Below are positions 25,936 to 33,811 of a DNA stretch of 64,000 nt, in pieces. The stretch's first letter is position 1. Every line of letters begins with the position of its first letter. A program made the position numbers and the translations under genes. A model generated the notes under the pieces. The model was given only the letters and a program-made list of their open reading frames with translations, had not been told where the DNA came from and did no database searches. This DNA is from CAYNJY01 sp964397755 (lineage in GTDB: Bacteria; Patescibacteriota; Microgenomatia; UBA10105; UBA927), in NCBI GenBank assembly GCA_964397755.1, contig CAYNJY010000003.1:1-64000 (forward strand), given 5' to 3'.

Positions 25936-26244
25936 ATGCCGAAAGGTCGCATCCGCGTACGTTTAAAAGCATACGACAGTAGGATCCTGGACGATTGCTG
26001 TCAGAAAATCCTCGACACCGCAGTGCGTACGGGTGCTCGCGTCGCGGGGCCGGTACCGTTGCCAACGGACCACCAGCATTTTAATGTGGCGCGAGCCCCG
26101 TTCATTGACCGCAATAGCCGCGAAGATTTTATGATAAAAACACATAAGCGGCTGATAGACATCGTGGAGCCTACGGATAAAACGATTGATCAACTGATGC
26201 ATTTGGATCTACCGGCAGGGGTAGATGTGGAAGTAAAGATGTAA
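25936..26244 (+). CDS. rpsJ: Ribosomal protein S10
   Basis: 102 residues of the 30S head protein that is also a transcription antitermination factor (NusE). Matching segments are RIRVRLKAYDSRILD, GPVPLPTDHQHFNV and the C-terminal THKRLIDIVEPT...LDLPAGVDVEVKM. It lies 9 bp after tuf and so is transcribed with fusA-tuf. The rest of the S10 operon starts about 270 bp later behind a separate promoter, so S10 is uncoupled from rplC here. Confidence 0.97.
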   Translation: MPKGRIRVRLKAYDSRILDDCCQKILDTAVRTGARVAGPVPLPTDHQHFNVARAPFIDRNSREDFMIKTHKRLIDIVEPTDKTIDQLMHLDLPAGVDVEVKM

Positions 26245-26278
26245 CCGCGATACCAATAGACGAATGCATGCGAATGAT

Positions 26279-26292
26279 ACGAATATTCGTAC
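26279..26292. repeat. Palindrome within ACGAAT-type repeats between rpsJ and rplC
   Basis: TACGAATATTCGTA is a perfect 14-bp palindrome, extendable with mismatches to AATG...CATT. The words ACGAATG/GCGAATG occur three times within about 60 bp around it. No gene is visible in 26245-26512 apart from this, the promoter and the leader hairpin. Confidence 0.5.
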
Positions 26293-26369
26293 CATTGGGA
26301 TAAAAATTCACGAATGTAGCGATCGTGGGTTTGGCTCTTTTTGGAATAAATTTGTATATCAGCATCGAT

Positions 26370-26398
26370 TTGCGAAGATAGAGATACTTTGGTATACT
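26370..26398 (+). promoter_or_regulatory. Promoter of the rplC operon
   Basis: TTGCGA (26370-26375), a 17-bp spacer and TATACT (26393-26398). The predicted start near 26405 leaves a leader of about 108 nt before rplC. Confidence 0.65.
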
Positions 26399-26475
26399 CA
26401 AAAATGCCAATATGAGGCTTAAAGCCGACAATACTGGCTAAGTTTATATCAAAAGTCTCGGATGAGTCAAAACAA

Positions 26476-26500
26476 CGACCTCAACCGAGGTCGCTTTTTT
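26476..26500 (+). terminator. Terminator-like hairpin in the rplC leader
   Basis: CGACCTC (26476-26482) and GAGGTCG (26487-26493) pair around a 4-nt loop, followed by C and six Ts. It sits 12 bp before the rplC ATG and resembles a compact attenuator. Confidence 0.7.
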
Positions 26501-26512
26501 GTGAAAAACAGT

Positions 26513-27142
26513 ATGATCAGCGCAATTCTTGGAACAAAGATCGGACAAACCCAAACGTTTACTGACGACGGTCGGCGAATTCCTGTGACGATCATTCAGG
26601 CCGGTCCATGTTGGATTACCCATATTGATACGCAGTCTGGATATACCAACATCCAGCTTGCGTTTGGAAGTATGAAAAATGTATCTAAACCAATGGTGGG
26701 ACATTTAAAAAAAGCGGGGTTGGACACAAAGCCCCGCTTTTTGCGGTCTGTTCGGGTCGCTGATGCCGCGGCTGTGGGAGATCTTGCGCTCGGAGCTGAA
26801 ATAAAAGCCGGCGATGTGTTTGCTGAGGGAGATCAGATTCGCGTGACGGGCACGTCTAAAGGTAAAGGTTTTGCCGGAGTGGTCAAGCGCCATGGATTTG
26901 CCGGCGGTCCGCGAACCCACGGTCAATCTGATAGAGAAAGAGCACCGGGCTCAATAGGCCAAACCACCACCCCGGGACGGGTATATCGCGGCAAGCGGAT
27001 GGCCGGCCGCATGGGAGGAAAAACGGTGACCGTGCGAAACCTTACTGTTGTTGCGATTGATAGGGAAAAGAACGTATTAACAGTGAAGGGACTCGTACCA
27101 GGAACAAGGCAGGGGCTCCTGGTTATTTCAAAAGAGGGATAA
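26513..27142 (+). CDS. rplC: Ribosomal protein L3
   Basis: 209 residues of an early-assembling 50S protein. Typical segments are MISAILGTKIGQTQTF, VTGTSKGKGFAGVVKRHGF, GPRTHGQSDRERAPGSIGQ and AGRMGGKTVTVRNL. ATG 26513 is chosen because it gives the family N-terminus and follows the leader hairpin; an upstream in-frame ATG at 26462 would translate through the hairpin. A second terminator-like hairpin lies inside the coding region at 26709-26742. First gene of a long ribosomal run. Confidence 0.97.
   Translation: MISAILGTKIGQTQTFTDDGRRIPVTIIQAGPCWITHIDTQSGYTNIQLAFGSMKNVSKPMVGHLKKAGLDTKPRFLRSVRVADAAAVGDLALGAEIKAGDVFAEGDQIRVTGTSKGKGFAGVVKRHGFAGGPRTHGQSDRERAPGSIGQTTTPGRVYRGKRMAGRMGGKTVTVRNLTVVAIDREKNVLTVKGLVPGTRQGLLVISKEG
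26709..26742 (+). terminator. Terminator-like hairpin inside rplC
   Basis: AAAAAGCGGGG (26709-26719) and CCCCGCTTTTT (26732-26742) pair perfectly over 11 bp around a 12-nt loop, ending in five Ts. It lies within the coding sequence for KKAGLDTKPRF and would work on either strand. Confidence 0.55.
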
Positions 27143-27146
27143 GTGT

Positions 27147-27962
27147 ATGGCGCGACTAATAAAAAAACAACCAAAACGAACGAAAAAGACGAAGAAGACA
27201 CCGAACGTCAGAAAAGGCGTGAAGAAGACGGTGTCGATGGTACACAGAGTATCGTCTTCAGAGGTTGCAAAAGAACCTTCAGGATCAGAGAAAGGCCCGA
27301 AGGTACCCGTCGTTCATGTTGATGGAAAAGTCGTGGGACGGACCACGCTACCGACGAAACTTTTTGCCGCAAAGATAAATGCGCCACTCCTTGCACAGGC
27401 AGTGCGTGTACGCCTTGCAAATCAGAGGATGGGGAACGCGTCGACAAAGACTCGCGGAGAGGTAGAAGGGTCGACACGGAAAATCTACCGACAAAAAGGA
27501 ACGGGACGGGCACGACATGGAGCAATCCGTGCCCCGATATTTGTCGGGGGTGGCGTCGTTTTTGGACCAAAGCCCAGGGATTATTCCCTGAAACTTTCAA
27601 AAGGTATGCGTCGAAGTGCGCTTGCTTCCGCATTGACGAGTAAACTCGCAGAAGGAGGTATAACCATTGTCAGTGGTTTGGCAGTTCTTCCACCAAAGAC
27701 GAGAGTATTTGCAAAAATGTTGTCTCTATTGGGCGTCCCGCGGCCGGTTTTACTCATTACGTCCCCTGTGGTTGATACGATGGTGCGGGCGTGTCGCAAT
27801 ATTCCCCAGGTTGACCTTCTGCCGATACAGCAACTAGCCGCGTACGACGTGCTGTCGCATAGAAGTATTGTGTTTATGAAGGAAGCGGTAGACGAATCAA
27901 GAAGGCTGCTTCTAAAAAAAACCAGCCACCATGAAGGCGGTACACCGAATGCGCACGTATGA
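27147..27962 (+). CDS. rplD: Ribosomal protein L4 with lysine-rich N-terminal extension
   Basis: 271 residues against the usual 200-210; the extra length is a basic, Lys/Thr/Ser-rich N-terminal tail of about 50 residues before VPVVHVDGKVVG. The exit-tunnel loop is conserved: TRKIYRQKGTGRARHG, then GGGVVFGPKPRDY. L4 also represses its own operon in E. coli, but here only generic hairpins are visible. Two overlapping stems occur in its mRNA at 27508-27549. It overlaps rplW by 4 bp. Confidence 0.95.
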   Translation: MARLIKKQPKRTKKTKKTPNVRKGVKKTVSMVHRVSSSEVAKEPSGSEKGPKVPVVHVDGKVVGRTTLPTKLFAAKINAPLLAQAVRVRLANQRMGNASTKTRGEVEGSTRKIYRQKGTGRARHGAIRAPIFVGGGVVFGPKPRDYSLKLSKGMRRSALASALTSKLAEGGITIVSGLAVLPPKTRVFAKMLSLLGVPRPVLLITSPVVDTMVRACRNIPQVDLLPIQQLAAYDVLSHRSIVFMKEAVDESRRLLLKKTSHHEGGTPNAHV

Positions 27963-28258
27963 AACACATTGTGAAGCGACCACTCCTGACTGAGAAGACG
28001 CTCGCACTCGCGAGCCGCGGGTGGTATACATTTGAGGTTGATAAAGATGCAACGAAGGAGCGTATCAAGCGTGCAGTAGACGCGCTTTTTAACGTGAAGG
28101 TTATCGACGTTCGGACGATTTCTACCTCCGGAAAGACCAGGCGCGTCGGGAGACTCATGCGAACTGTGGCGACATCAGGATACAAAAAAGCACTCGTGCG
28201 ACTTGCGAGTGGGCATCGCATTGATGCGTTCGAAGCGACGTCGGTAGAGAAGAAATAA
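27959..28258 (+). CDS. rplW: Ribosomal protein L23
   Basis: 99 residues of the protein at the tunnel exit where trigger factor and SRP dock. The N-terminal IVKRPLLTEKTLAL and the VKVIDVRTISTSGKTRR segment are characteristic. It overlaps the end of rplD (ATGA-type), so translation is coupled, and is followed after 8 bp by rplB. Length is normal and the basic loop is intact. Confidence 0.95.
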   Translation: MKHIVKRPLLTEKTLALASRGWYTFEVDKDATKERIKRAVDALFNVKVIDVRTISTSGKTRRVGRLMRTVATSGYKKALVRLASGHRIDAFEATSVEKK

Positions 28259-28266
28259 CTACGTCT

Positions 28267-29025
28267 ATGAAAACTGTTATGCTACGAAGACTCCACGCGA
28301 TTCTCCCCAAGAAATCAGGGAGAGACATGCATGGACACGTGACGGTCCGCCATCAAGGCGGAAGGGAAAAGCGATACTATCGCGTAGTGGACTGGCGTCG
28401 TGACAAGACCGGTGTTCCAGCACGAGTCATTAGTATAGAATACGATCCGAATCGATCCGCACAGATTGCGCTTCTAGCCTATAGAGATGGTGAGAAGCGT
28501 TATATTTTATCGCCAGAAGGACTGAGAGTTGGTCAAACGGTTCTGGCTGGGGAGACCGCTGATATCAAACTAGGGAACACGCTGAAAATGCGGTATATGC
28601 CGGTGGGAACAGCGGTTCACAACGTTGAAATGAAAAAAGGGAGAGGCGGTCAAATGGTTCGGAGTGCAGGTGCTGCTGCGACGGTACTTGCCAAGGATGG
28701 CAATACGGTACAGCTGAAGCTTCCTTCAGGAGAAGTTCGGGTATTCGATGCAGAGTGTATAGCAACAGTGGGACGCGTTGGCAATATTGAATGGAAGAAT
28801 CGAGTTCTCGGAAAGGCAGGGCGTGCACGCCACATGGGACGACGGCCGTCTGTACGGGGAGTAGCGCAAAACCCCAGGTCGCATCCACACGGTGGCGGCG
28901 AGGGCAGAAGCGGTATAGGGATGAGCTCACCGAAGAGTCCATGGGGTAAGCCAACGTTAGGCAAGAGAACAAGAAAGCGGAGAAAGTATAGTGATCGATT
29001 TATCCTAGAGCGGAGGAAAACCTAG
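28267..29025 (+). CDS. rplB: Ribosomal protein L2, short N-terminus
   Basis: 252 residues of the peptidyl-transferase-associated protein. It is about 20 residues shorter at the N-terminus than E. coli L2, beginning MKTVMLRRLHAILPKKSGR before GHVTVRHQGG. The functionally important HPHGGGEGR segment and the C-terminal GKRTRKRRKYSDRFI are intact. The ATG is preceded by TCT and no SD sequence. No better upstream start exists between it and rplW. Confidence 0.96.
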   Translation: MKTVMLRRLHAILPKKSGRDMHGHVTVRHQGGREKRYYRVVDWRRDKTGVPARVISIEYDPNRSAQIALLAYRDGEKRYILSPEGLRVGQTVLAGETADIKLGNTLKMRYMPVGTAVHNVEMKKGRGGQMVRSAGAAATVLAKDGNTVQLKLPSGEVRVFDAECIATVGRVGNIEWKNRVLGKAGRARHMGRRPSVRGVAQNPRSHPHGGGEGRSGIGMSSPKSPWGKPTLGKRTRKRRKYSDRFILERRKT

Positions 29026-29045
29026 CTACCCCGCGATTCGTGTCT

Positions 29046-29330
29046 ATGGGAAGATCATCAAAAAAAGGACCACATATTGATCAGAAGCTTCATGCGAAAG
29101 TCATGAAGCAGAAAGCGGGCGGAGACAGGAGCCCGATTAAGACGTGGAGTCGGGGGTCAACTATTCCGCCTGAGTTCGTCGGTCACCGGTTCGCAGTCCA
29201 TAACGGCAGGATATTTATTGAGGTATCTATTACAGAAACGATGGTTGGACACCGATTGGGGGAGTTTTCGCCGACACGACTGTTTCGGGGACATGGCCAA
29301 GTAACAAAAAGAACGCTTGAAAAAACGTAG
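29046..29330 (+). CDS. rpsS: Ribosomal protein S19
   Basis: 94 residues of the 30S head protein. Landmarks are RSSKKGPHID, the IKTWSRGSTIPPEFVGHRFAV segment (here a little shorter than printed families) and VGHRLGEFSPTRLFRGHG. ATG 29046 follows TCT; GTG 29040 in frame is an alternative start. An 86-bp spacer with short inverted words separates it from rplV. Confidence 0.96.
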   Translation: MGRSSKKGPHIDQKLHAKVMKQKAGGDRSPIKTWSRGSTIPPEFVGHRFAVHNGRIFIEVSITETMVGHRLGEFSPTRLFRGHGQVTKRTLEKT

Positions 29331-29416
29331 TAATTTGGGTACTCGTAACGAGGCATGAGTGGACGTACATGAACTTTCTTACCAAGTAACGAAGTGAGCA
29401 CGTAACTAAAAAATCT

Positions 29417-29800
29417 ATGGAATATACGGCGACAGCAAAATACGTACGAATCAGTCCGCGCAAGATGCGGCTTGTTGCTCGCGCCTTCCGGATGCTTCCA
29501 GCTGAAAAAGCGCTTGCCAAGCTTCGTGCCCTACAGAAGCGAGCTTCTCATCTTCTCGCTCCGGTCGTCGCGTCTGCACTCGCGAATGCGAAGCAGAAAA
29601 ACGCTGATACAGCAACACTTTACCTTGCGCGACTTGAGATCATGGGAGGACCGACGATGAAACGGTGGCGGTCGGTGTCTCGAGGGATGGCACATGGCTA
29701 CAAAAAGCGAATGACGCACATACGGGTTGTGTTGTCAGACGAGATTACTATACAAGAGTCCGACAAATCCGGACATATAAACAAACTCGACAACTTGTAG
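29417..29800 (+). CDS. rplV: Ribosomal protein L22
   Basis: 127 residues. It contains the N-terminal YVRISPRKMRLVARAFR, the ALANAKQKNAD helix end and the tunnel-lining C-terminal hairpin GYKKRMTHIRVVLSDE. A tail of about 15 residues after the hairpin is extra. The ATG is preceded by TCT. rpsC starts 21 bp after the stop. Confidence 0.95.
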   Translation: MEYTATAKYVRISPRKMRLVARAFRMLPAEKALAKLRALQKRASHLLAPVVASALANAKQKNADTATLYLARLEIMGGPTMKRWRSVSRGMAHGYKKRMTHIRVVLSDEITIQESDKSGHINKLDNL

Positions 29801-29821
29801 TAGTTGTTTATTTTTCGACGT

Positions 29822-30496
29822 ATGGGTCAAAAGATTCATCCGCATGCATTCCGATTGGGTCCCATGTTCACATGGTCGTCCCGGTGGTACGCGGATAATA
29901 AACGGTACAGTGAGCTCTTGCGACACGATCTTATGCTTCGCAAAGAGTTGTTTGGGCGGCTCAAATCTGCAGGACTCGCTCAAGTTGAGATTGAGCGGTC
30001 CATCAATAAAGTAAAAGTGATGCTCCACGTTGCCCGTCCTGGAGTCGTGATTGGTCGGGGCGGGACCGGACTTGAGGAAGTGAAGAAATTTATAGAGAAA
30101 ATACTCAGAGCCGCAGAGAAGAGAAAGCCAGAAGAAGCAGGGAAAGTAAAAGTTGAAGTAGTGGTGGAACCAGTCAAAGAGCCAAGTTTGTCAGCATTAT
30201 TAGTTGCGACAATGATCTGCGACCAGCTCATAAAGCGTTTTCCGTACAAGCGCGCCTGTAATCAAGCGATGGATCGAGTGATGAGTGCAGGAGCTCAGGG
30301 CGTTCGGATCAAACTAGCGGGTCGAATCGCCGGAGCTGAAATTTCCCGGCGTGTGATCTTTAAAGCAGGGTCAATACCACTCTCGTCAATCCGAGCAGAG
30401 GTGGACTTTGCGGAAGTACCGGCACTTACGAAGTCTGGTTACATTGGGGTAAAGGTATGGATAAGTAAAAAAGGGTTAGACTATGTTGGCGCCTAA
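29822..30496 (+). CDS. rpsC: Ribosomal protein S3
   Basis: 224 residues of the mRNA-entry protein. The N-terminal GQKIHPHAFRLG, the KH-type motif VVIGRGGTGLEEVKK and the C-terminal AGRIAGAEISRR and GYIGVKVWI segments are clear. ATG 29822 gives the family N-terminus; an upstream TTG at 29804 is unlikely. It overlaps rplP by 14 bp. Confidence 0.96.
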   Translation: MGQKIHPHAFRLGPMFTWSSRWYADNKRYSELLRHDLMLRKELFGRLKSAGLAQVEIERSINKVKVMLHVARPGVVIGRGGTGLEEVKKFIEKILRAAEKRKPEEAGKVKVEVVVEPVKEPSLSALLVATMICDQLIKRFPYKRACNQAMDRVMSAGAQGVRIKLAGRIAGAEISRRVIFKAGSIPLSSIRAEVDFAEVPALTKSGYIGVKVWISKKGLDYVGA

Positions 30497-30890
30497 ACGA
30501 GCAAAACATAGAAAAGCATTCCGCGGAAAACGGCGGGGACTGTCAGAACGTGGTTCGGAACTTGTTTTTGGAGACATTGGCCTCAAAGCAGTATCGCCTG
30601 GATGGGTTGGGAGCCGGCAGATTGAGTCTGCCAGACGCGCTCTTACCCATGCAATCCGTCGCGGCGGTCGCGTGTGGATACGGATTTTTCCCGATAAACC
30701 GATCACCAAAAAGCCGCCGGAAACGCGAATGGGCAGCGGGAAAGGCGACGTTTTTGAGTATGTCGCGGTTGTCCGGCCAGGACGAGTGCTGTACGAAATG
30801 GGAGGAGTCACACTCGAGCTTGCGAAAGAAGCGATGCGCCTTGCCGCGGCAAAACTTTCTGTCAGAACGAAGATTATCACAAAGGAGTGA
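30483..30890 (+). CDS. rplP: Ribosomal protein L16
   Basis: 135 residues. The N-terminal LAPKRAKHRKAFRGKRRG, the ESARRALTHAIRRGGRVWIRIFPDKPITKKP core and RMGSGKGDVFEYVAVVRPG are diagnostic. It overlaps rpsC by 14 bp, and its stop lies 2 bp before the rpmC start, so it is in a tight translational chain. The tRNA-contact loop is intact. Confidence 0.96.
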   Translation: MLAPKRAKHRKAFRGKRRGLSERGSELVFGDIGLKAVSPGWVGSRQIESARRALTHAIRRGGRVWIRIFPDKPITKKPPETRMGSGKGDVFEYVAVVRPGRVLYEMGGVTLELAKEAMRLAAAKLSVRTKIITKE

Positions 30891-30892
30891 TC

Positions 30893-31111
30893 ATGAAGAA
30901 ATCCGAAAAAAAACAGTTCCATGGCTTGAAGATCGAGGAGCTTCAGTTGAAGGTACGTGAGTTTCAAAGCATGCTTGCCAAAGAGCGTTTGAGTTTGGTC
31001 CAGAAAAAATCAAAAAATACTCGTTCGGTCAGAATGCTTCGCCGTACGCTCGCAGTCATACAGACGATTCTCCGAGACATAGAGCTCAGAAAAGGAGCGT
31101 CAAAGGAGTAA
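30893..31111 (+). CDS. rpmC: Ribosomal protein L29
   Basis: A 72-residue two-helix protein near the tunnel exit: LKIEELQLKVREFQSMLAKE and a second helix ending MLRRTLAVIQTILRDIE. ATG 30893 is chosen; an in-frame GTG at 30887 overlaps the rplP stop. The order rplP-rpmC-rpsQ is canonical. Confidence 0.92.
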   Translation: MKKSEKKQFHGLKIEELQLKVREFQSMLAKERLSLVQKKSKNTRSVRMLRRTLAVIQTILRDIELRKGASKE

Positions 31112-31114
31112 CGT

Positions 31115-31378
31115 ATGGAAAAGAAAGCAGGTATCAGAGGAACGCAGCGCAGAACAATGGTTGGAACTATCGTTTCAGCAACAATGGTCAGTACCGTCGT
31201 TGTCGCTGTCGAACGTTTTTCGAAACACCCGCGTTACAAAAAGATTGTTCGCAGAACAAAAAAATTCCCTGCTCATAACACAGCGTTCAATCTGACTGCC
31301 GGAGACAAGGTTAAAATTGCCGAAACGAAGCCGTTGAGTAAAACGAAACACTTTGAGGTGATAGAGAAGCTCTCATAG
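31115..31378 (+). CDS. rpsQ: Ribosomal protein S17
   Basis: 87 residues with the OB-fold landmarks RTMVGTIVSATMVSTVVV, the HPRYKKIVRRTKKFPAHN loop and GDKVKIAETKPLSKTKHFEV. It begins 3 bp after rpmC. Length and motifs are normal. TAACGT precedes the ATG and there is no SD sequence. Confidence 0.95.
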   Translation: MEKKAGIRGTQRRTMVGTIVSATMVSTVVVAVERFSKHPRYKKIVRRTKKFPAHNTAFNLTAGDKVKIAETKPLSKTKHFEVIEKLS

Positions 31379-31398
31379 AGAGGAGCAAAACACACGCT

Positions 31399-31773
31399 AT
31401 GATTCAGAGAAGAACATCGCTCACTGCCGCTGACAATAGCGGCGTGCAGAAGATGGTGGTTATCCATCTGTACGGCGCATCGAAGCGTACGTGGGCGTAC
31501 GTGGGCGATACCGTTCAGTGTGTGATCAAAAAAGCAGATCCCGGAGGTATAGTTAAAGAAGACGAGCTTGTGCCAGTCGTGATCGTTCGTACGAGAAAGG
31601 AATATCGACGAGCTGACGGCTCCTATATTCGGTTTGACAATAACGCAGGAGTTGTTATCGACAATGCAAAAGACAAAAATCCACGGGGGACACGCGTCTT
31701 TGGGCCAGTAGCGCGCGAGCTCAAAGATCGAGGATTTGATAAAATTGTCAGTCTCGCGGAGGAAGTGTATTGA
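31399..31773 (+). CDS. rplN: Ribosomal protein L14
   Basis: 124 residues. Matches are MIQRRTSLTAADNSGVQKMVVI, the RPDG-type segment YRRADGSYIRFDNNAGVVI, and the C-terminal GTRVFGPVARELKDRGFDKIVSLAEEV. It lies 20 bp after rpsQ with GAGGAGC upstream, one of the few plausible SD sequences in the cluster. Confidence 0.96.
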   Translation: MIQRRTSLTAADNSGVQKMVVIHLYGASKRTWAYVGDTVQCVIKKADPGGIVKEDELVPVVIVRTRKEYRRADGSYIRFDNNAGVVIDNAKDKNPRGTRVFGPVARELKDRGFDKIVSLAEEVY

Positions 31774-31810
31774 TATGACGATCTAAAGAAACATACGACC
31801 TTGAATATAT

Positions 31811-32116
31811 ATGAAACTAAGAAAGGGAGACACAATTATCGTAACCGTCGGAAAAGATAAAGGCCGTAAGGGAAAAGTAGAGGCAGTCTACCGAAGAAAT
31901 GGCGCGGTGCTCGTGCCAGAGGTCAACGTCTTTAAGCGGCATATGAAAAAAAAGGACGAGAAACAGCAGGGTGGTATTATTGCGATCCCGAGAGCTATCG
32001 ACGCCTCGAAAGTATCGCTCGTGTGTCCATCGTGCGGGAAACCAACGCGCGTAGGCTATCTTCTGTTAAAGTCTGAGAAAATTCGCATCTGCAAAAAATG
32101 TGGGAAGAAAGTATGA
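31811..32116 (+). CDS. rplX: Ribosomal protein L24 with C-terminal zinc ribbon
   Basis: 101 residues: a KOW motif (GDTIIVTVGKDKGRKGKVEAVYR) and the VNVFKRHMKKKDEKQQGGII segment, then a C-terminal ribbon with CPSCGK and CKKCGKK. The two CxxC pairs fit a zinc-binding form of L24. Its stop overlaps the start of rplE by 4 bp, so the two are translationally coupled. Confidence 0.95.
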   Translation: MKLRKGDTIIVTVGKDKGRKGKVEAVYRRNGAVLVPEVNVFKRHMKKKDEKQQGGIIAIPRAIDASKVSLVCPSCGKPTRVGYLLLKSEKIRICKKCGKKV

Positions 32117-32673
32117 ATAGACTACAAGACCGGTATCGCACAGAGATCGTTCCGGCCCTTATGAAAGAGTTTGAGATTACCAATCCTCTCGCTGTGCCAA
32201 AACTCTCAAAGATTGTTGTAAACTGCGGTTTGGGAGAGGCACTCCGAGATCAGAAGGTCATTGAGAAAATGGCAGCACAACTTGGCGTAATAACAGGGCA
32301 AAAGCCAAAAGTTACCAGAGCAAAACGGGCAATTTCGACATTCAAGCTGAGGGCGGGTGATGTAGTTGGACTCAAGGTTACACTACGCGGGAAGCGCATG
32401 TATGATTTTATAACCAAGTTCGTTGGCATTGCGTTGCCGCGCGTACGCGATTTTCGGGGTGTGGCCAGAAGAGGATTTGACGGTAGGGGCAACTATACCA
32501 TTGGGATATCCGAGCAAACAATATTCCCGGAGCTCGAGTACAGTCTGATCGATAAATCACGAGGTTTTGAGGTAACATGTGTGACAACGGCAAAAACCGA
32601 CGAACAAGCAGAAAAACTTTTGGTACTCCTCGGTTTACCCTTTGAGAAAGGACACTATGGCAAAAACATCTGA
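32113..32673 (+). CDS. rplE: Ribosomal protein L5
   Basis: 186 residues of the 5S rRNA-binding protein. Diagnostic stretches are PKLSKIVVNCGLGEA, GQKPKVTRAKRAISTFKLR, LPRVRDFRGVARRGFDGRGNYTIGI and EQTIFPELEY. ATG 32113 overlaps the rplX stop; a GTG at 32098 is an unlikely alternative. rpsN begins inside its last 17 bp. Confidence 0.96.
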   Translation: MNRLQDRYRTEIVPALMKEFEITNPLAVPKLSKIVVNCGLGEALRDQKVIEKMAAQLGVITGQKPKVTRAKRAISTFKLRAGDVVGLKVTLRGKRMYDFITKFVGIALPRVRDFRGVARRGFDGRGNYTIGISEQTIFPELEYSLIDKSRGFEVTCVTTAKTDEQAEKLLVLLGLPFEKGHYGKNI

Positions 32674-32842
32674 CATCGTGAAATTTGCCAAACCGCAAAA
32701 GTATCGCGTGCGCAATCGCAATCGATGCGCACTCTGTGGGAGGTCACGCGCATACATGCGTATGTTTGGGATGTGCCGGATCTGTTTTCGGAAGTTTGCT
32801 CATAAAGGAGAGCTCCCGGGAGTGATCAAGGCATCGTGGTAA
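32657..32842 (+). CDS. rpsZ: Ribosomal protein S14, zinc-binding type
   Basis: 61 residues with two CxxC pairs (CALCGR and CRICFRKFAHKGELPGV), so this is the short zinc (type Z) S14 rather than the longer C-minus form. The N-terminus (AKTSDIVKFAKPQKYRVRN) is a little unusual but basic as expected. It overlaps the end of rplE by 17 bp. rpsH follows after 4 bp. Confidence 0.95.
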   Translation: MAKTSDIVKFAKPQKYRVRNRNRCALCGRSRAYMRMFGMCRICFRKFAHKGELPGVIKASW

Positions 32843-32846
32843 CGTT

Positions 32847-33239
32847 ATGGTATCTGATCCAATCGGTGACATGCTTGCACAACTAAAGAACGCGGCGCGT
32901 GCGGGTTTAAAAGTCATTGAGATACCACATTCAAAAATGAGAGTAGCAGTAGCGAAGATTCTCCAAGAGGAGAGGTATGTAACGGATACAAAAATAGTGG
33001 ATGGGCGTCCGGCTCCAAAACTTCGTTTGACGATTGCGTATAATGGTCGGCGTCCGGTCCTTACGGATCTGCGCCGTGTCAGTAAACCAGGGCTTCGGTT
33101 GTATGTAAAAAAGTCAGACATCGCACCGGTCATGGGAGGTATGGGAGTTGCAATCCTTTCAACTCCACAAGGAGTCATGACCGGTAAGGAAGCGCGTGCA
33201 AAAGGTATAGGTGGCGAGCTCCTGTGCGAAGTGTGGTAA
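32847..33239 (+). CDS. rpsH: Ribosomal protein S8
   Basis: 130 residues. Characteristic are DPIGDMLAQLKNAARAG, the IPHSKMRVAVAKILQEE helix, and the C-terminal GGMGVAILSTPQGVMTGKEARAKGIGGELLCEVW. S8 represses the spc operon in E. coli; I did not find a clear mimic of its rRNA target here. rplF starts 8 bp after the stop. Confidence 0.96.
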   Translation: MVSDPIGDMLAQLKNAARAGLKVIEIPHSKMRVAVAKILQEERYVTDTKIVDGRPAPKLRLTIAYNGRRPVLTDLRRVSKPGLRLYVKKSDIAPVMGGMGVAILSTPQGVMTGKEARAKGIGGELLCEVW

Positions 33240-33247
33240 AGAAATCT

Positions 33248-33811
33248 ATGTCTCGTATCGGATGTACCCCTATTGCTGTTCCAGAGGGAATTGACGTTTC
33301 TCTTGAGCGTCATACGGTTGTGATAAAAGGACCAAAAGGGGAACTACGGCGCTCCGTTCCTGAAAGTTTATCTGTAACACTCAAGGAGGGGTACGTTCGA
33401 ATATCGCGTATCGTTGATGATAAATCTGTGCGAGCTCTGCACGGTGCGTATCGAGCGCATCTTGCAAACGATATTGTCGGCGTTCGGATGGGATGGAGTA
33501 AAACCTTAGAGCTCTCAGGCGTCGGGTACCGCGCGGCGATGGTCGGGTCGAATCTTGAACTTACCATTGGTTTCTCCCATCCTGTTACGATCGCCCCGCC
33601 GCCGGGCATTACCCTTGCCATTGTTGAGGGTGCAATAATCGTTTCAGGTATAGATAAGACCGTTGTCGGTCAAGCCGCATCAAACATTCGTGCAGTGAAA
33701 AAACCAGAGCCCTACAAAGGGAAAGGAATCAGGTACAAAGGAGAACATATTCGAAGGAAGGCAGGGAAATCCGCCAAAGCAGTCGGCGGGGCACCAGGAG
33801 GAAAACCATGA
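33248..33811 (+). CDS. rplF: Ribosomal protein L6
   Basis: 187 residues, two similar domains. Landmarks: MSRIGCTPIAVPEG, VVIKGPKGELRR, VGVRMGWSKTLELSGVGYRA and the C-terminal RAVKKPEPYKGKGIRYKGEHI(R)RKAGK. The ATG follows TCT. It overlaps rplR by 4 bp (ATGA). A basic, glycine-rich tail extends past the usual end. Confidence 0.96.
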   Translation: MSRIGCTPIAVPEGIDVSLERHTVVIKGPKGELRRSVPESLSVTLKEGYVRISRIVDDKSVRALHGAYRAHLANDIVGVRMGWSKTLELSGVGYRAAMVGSNLELTIGFSHPVTIAPPPGITLAIVEGAIIVSGIDKTVVGQAASNIRAVKKPEPYKGKGIRYKGEHIRRKAGKSAKAVGGAPGGKP

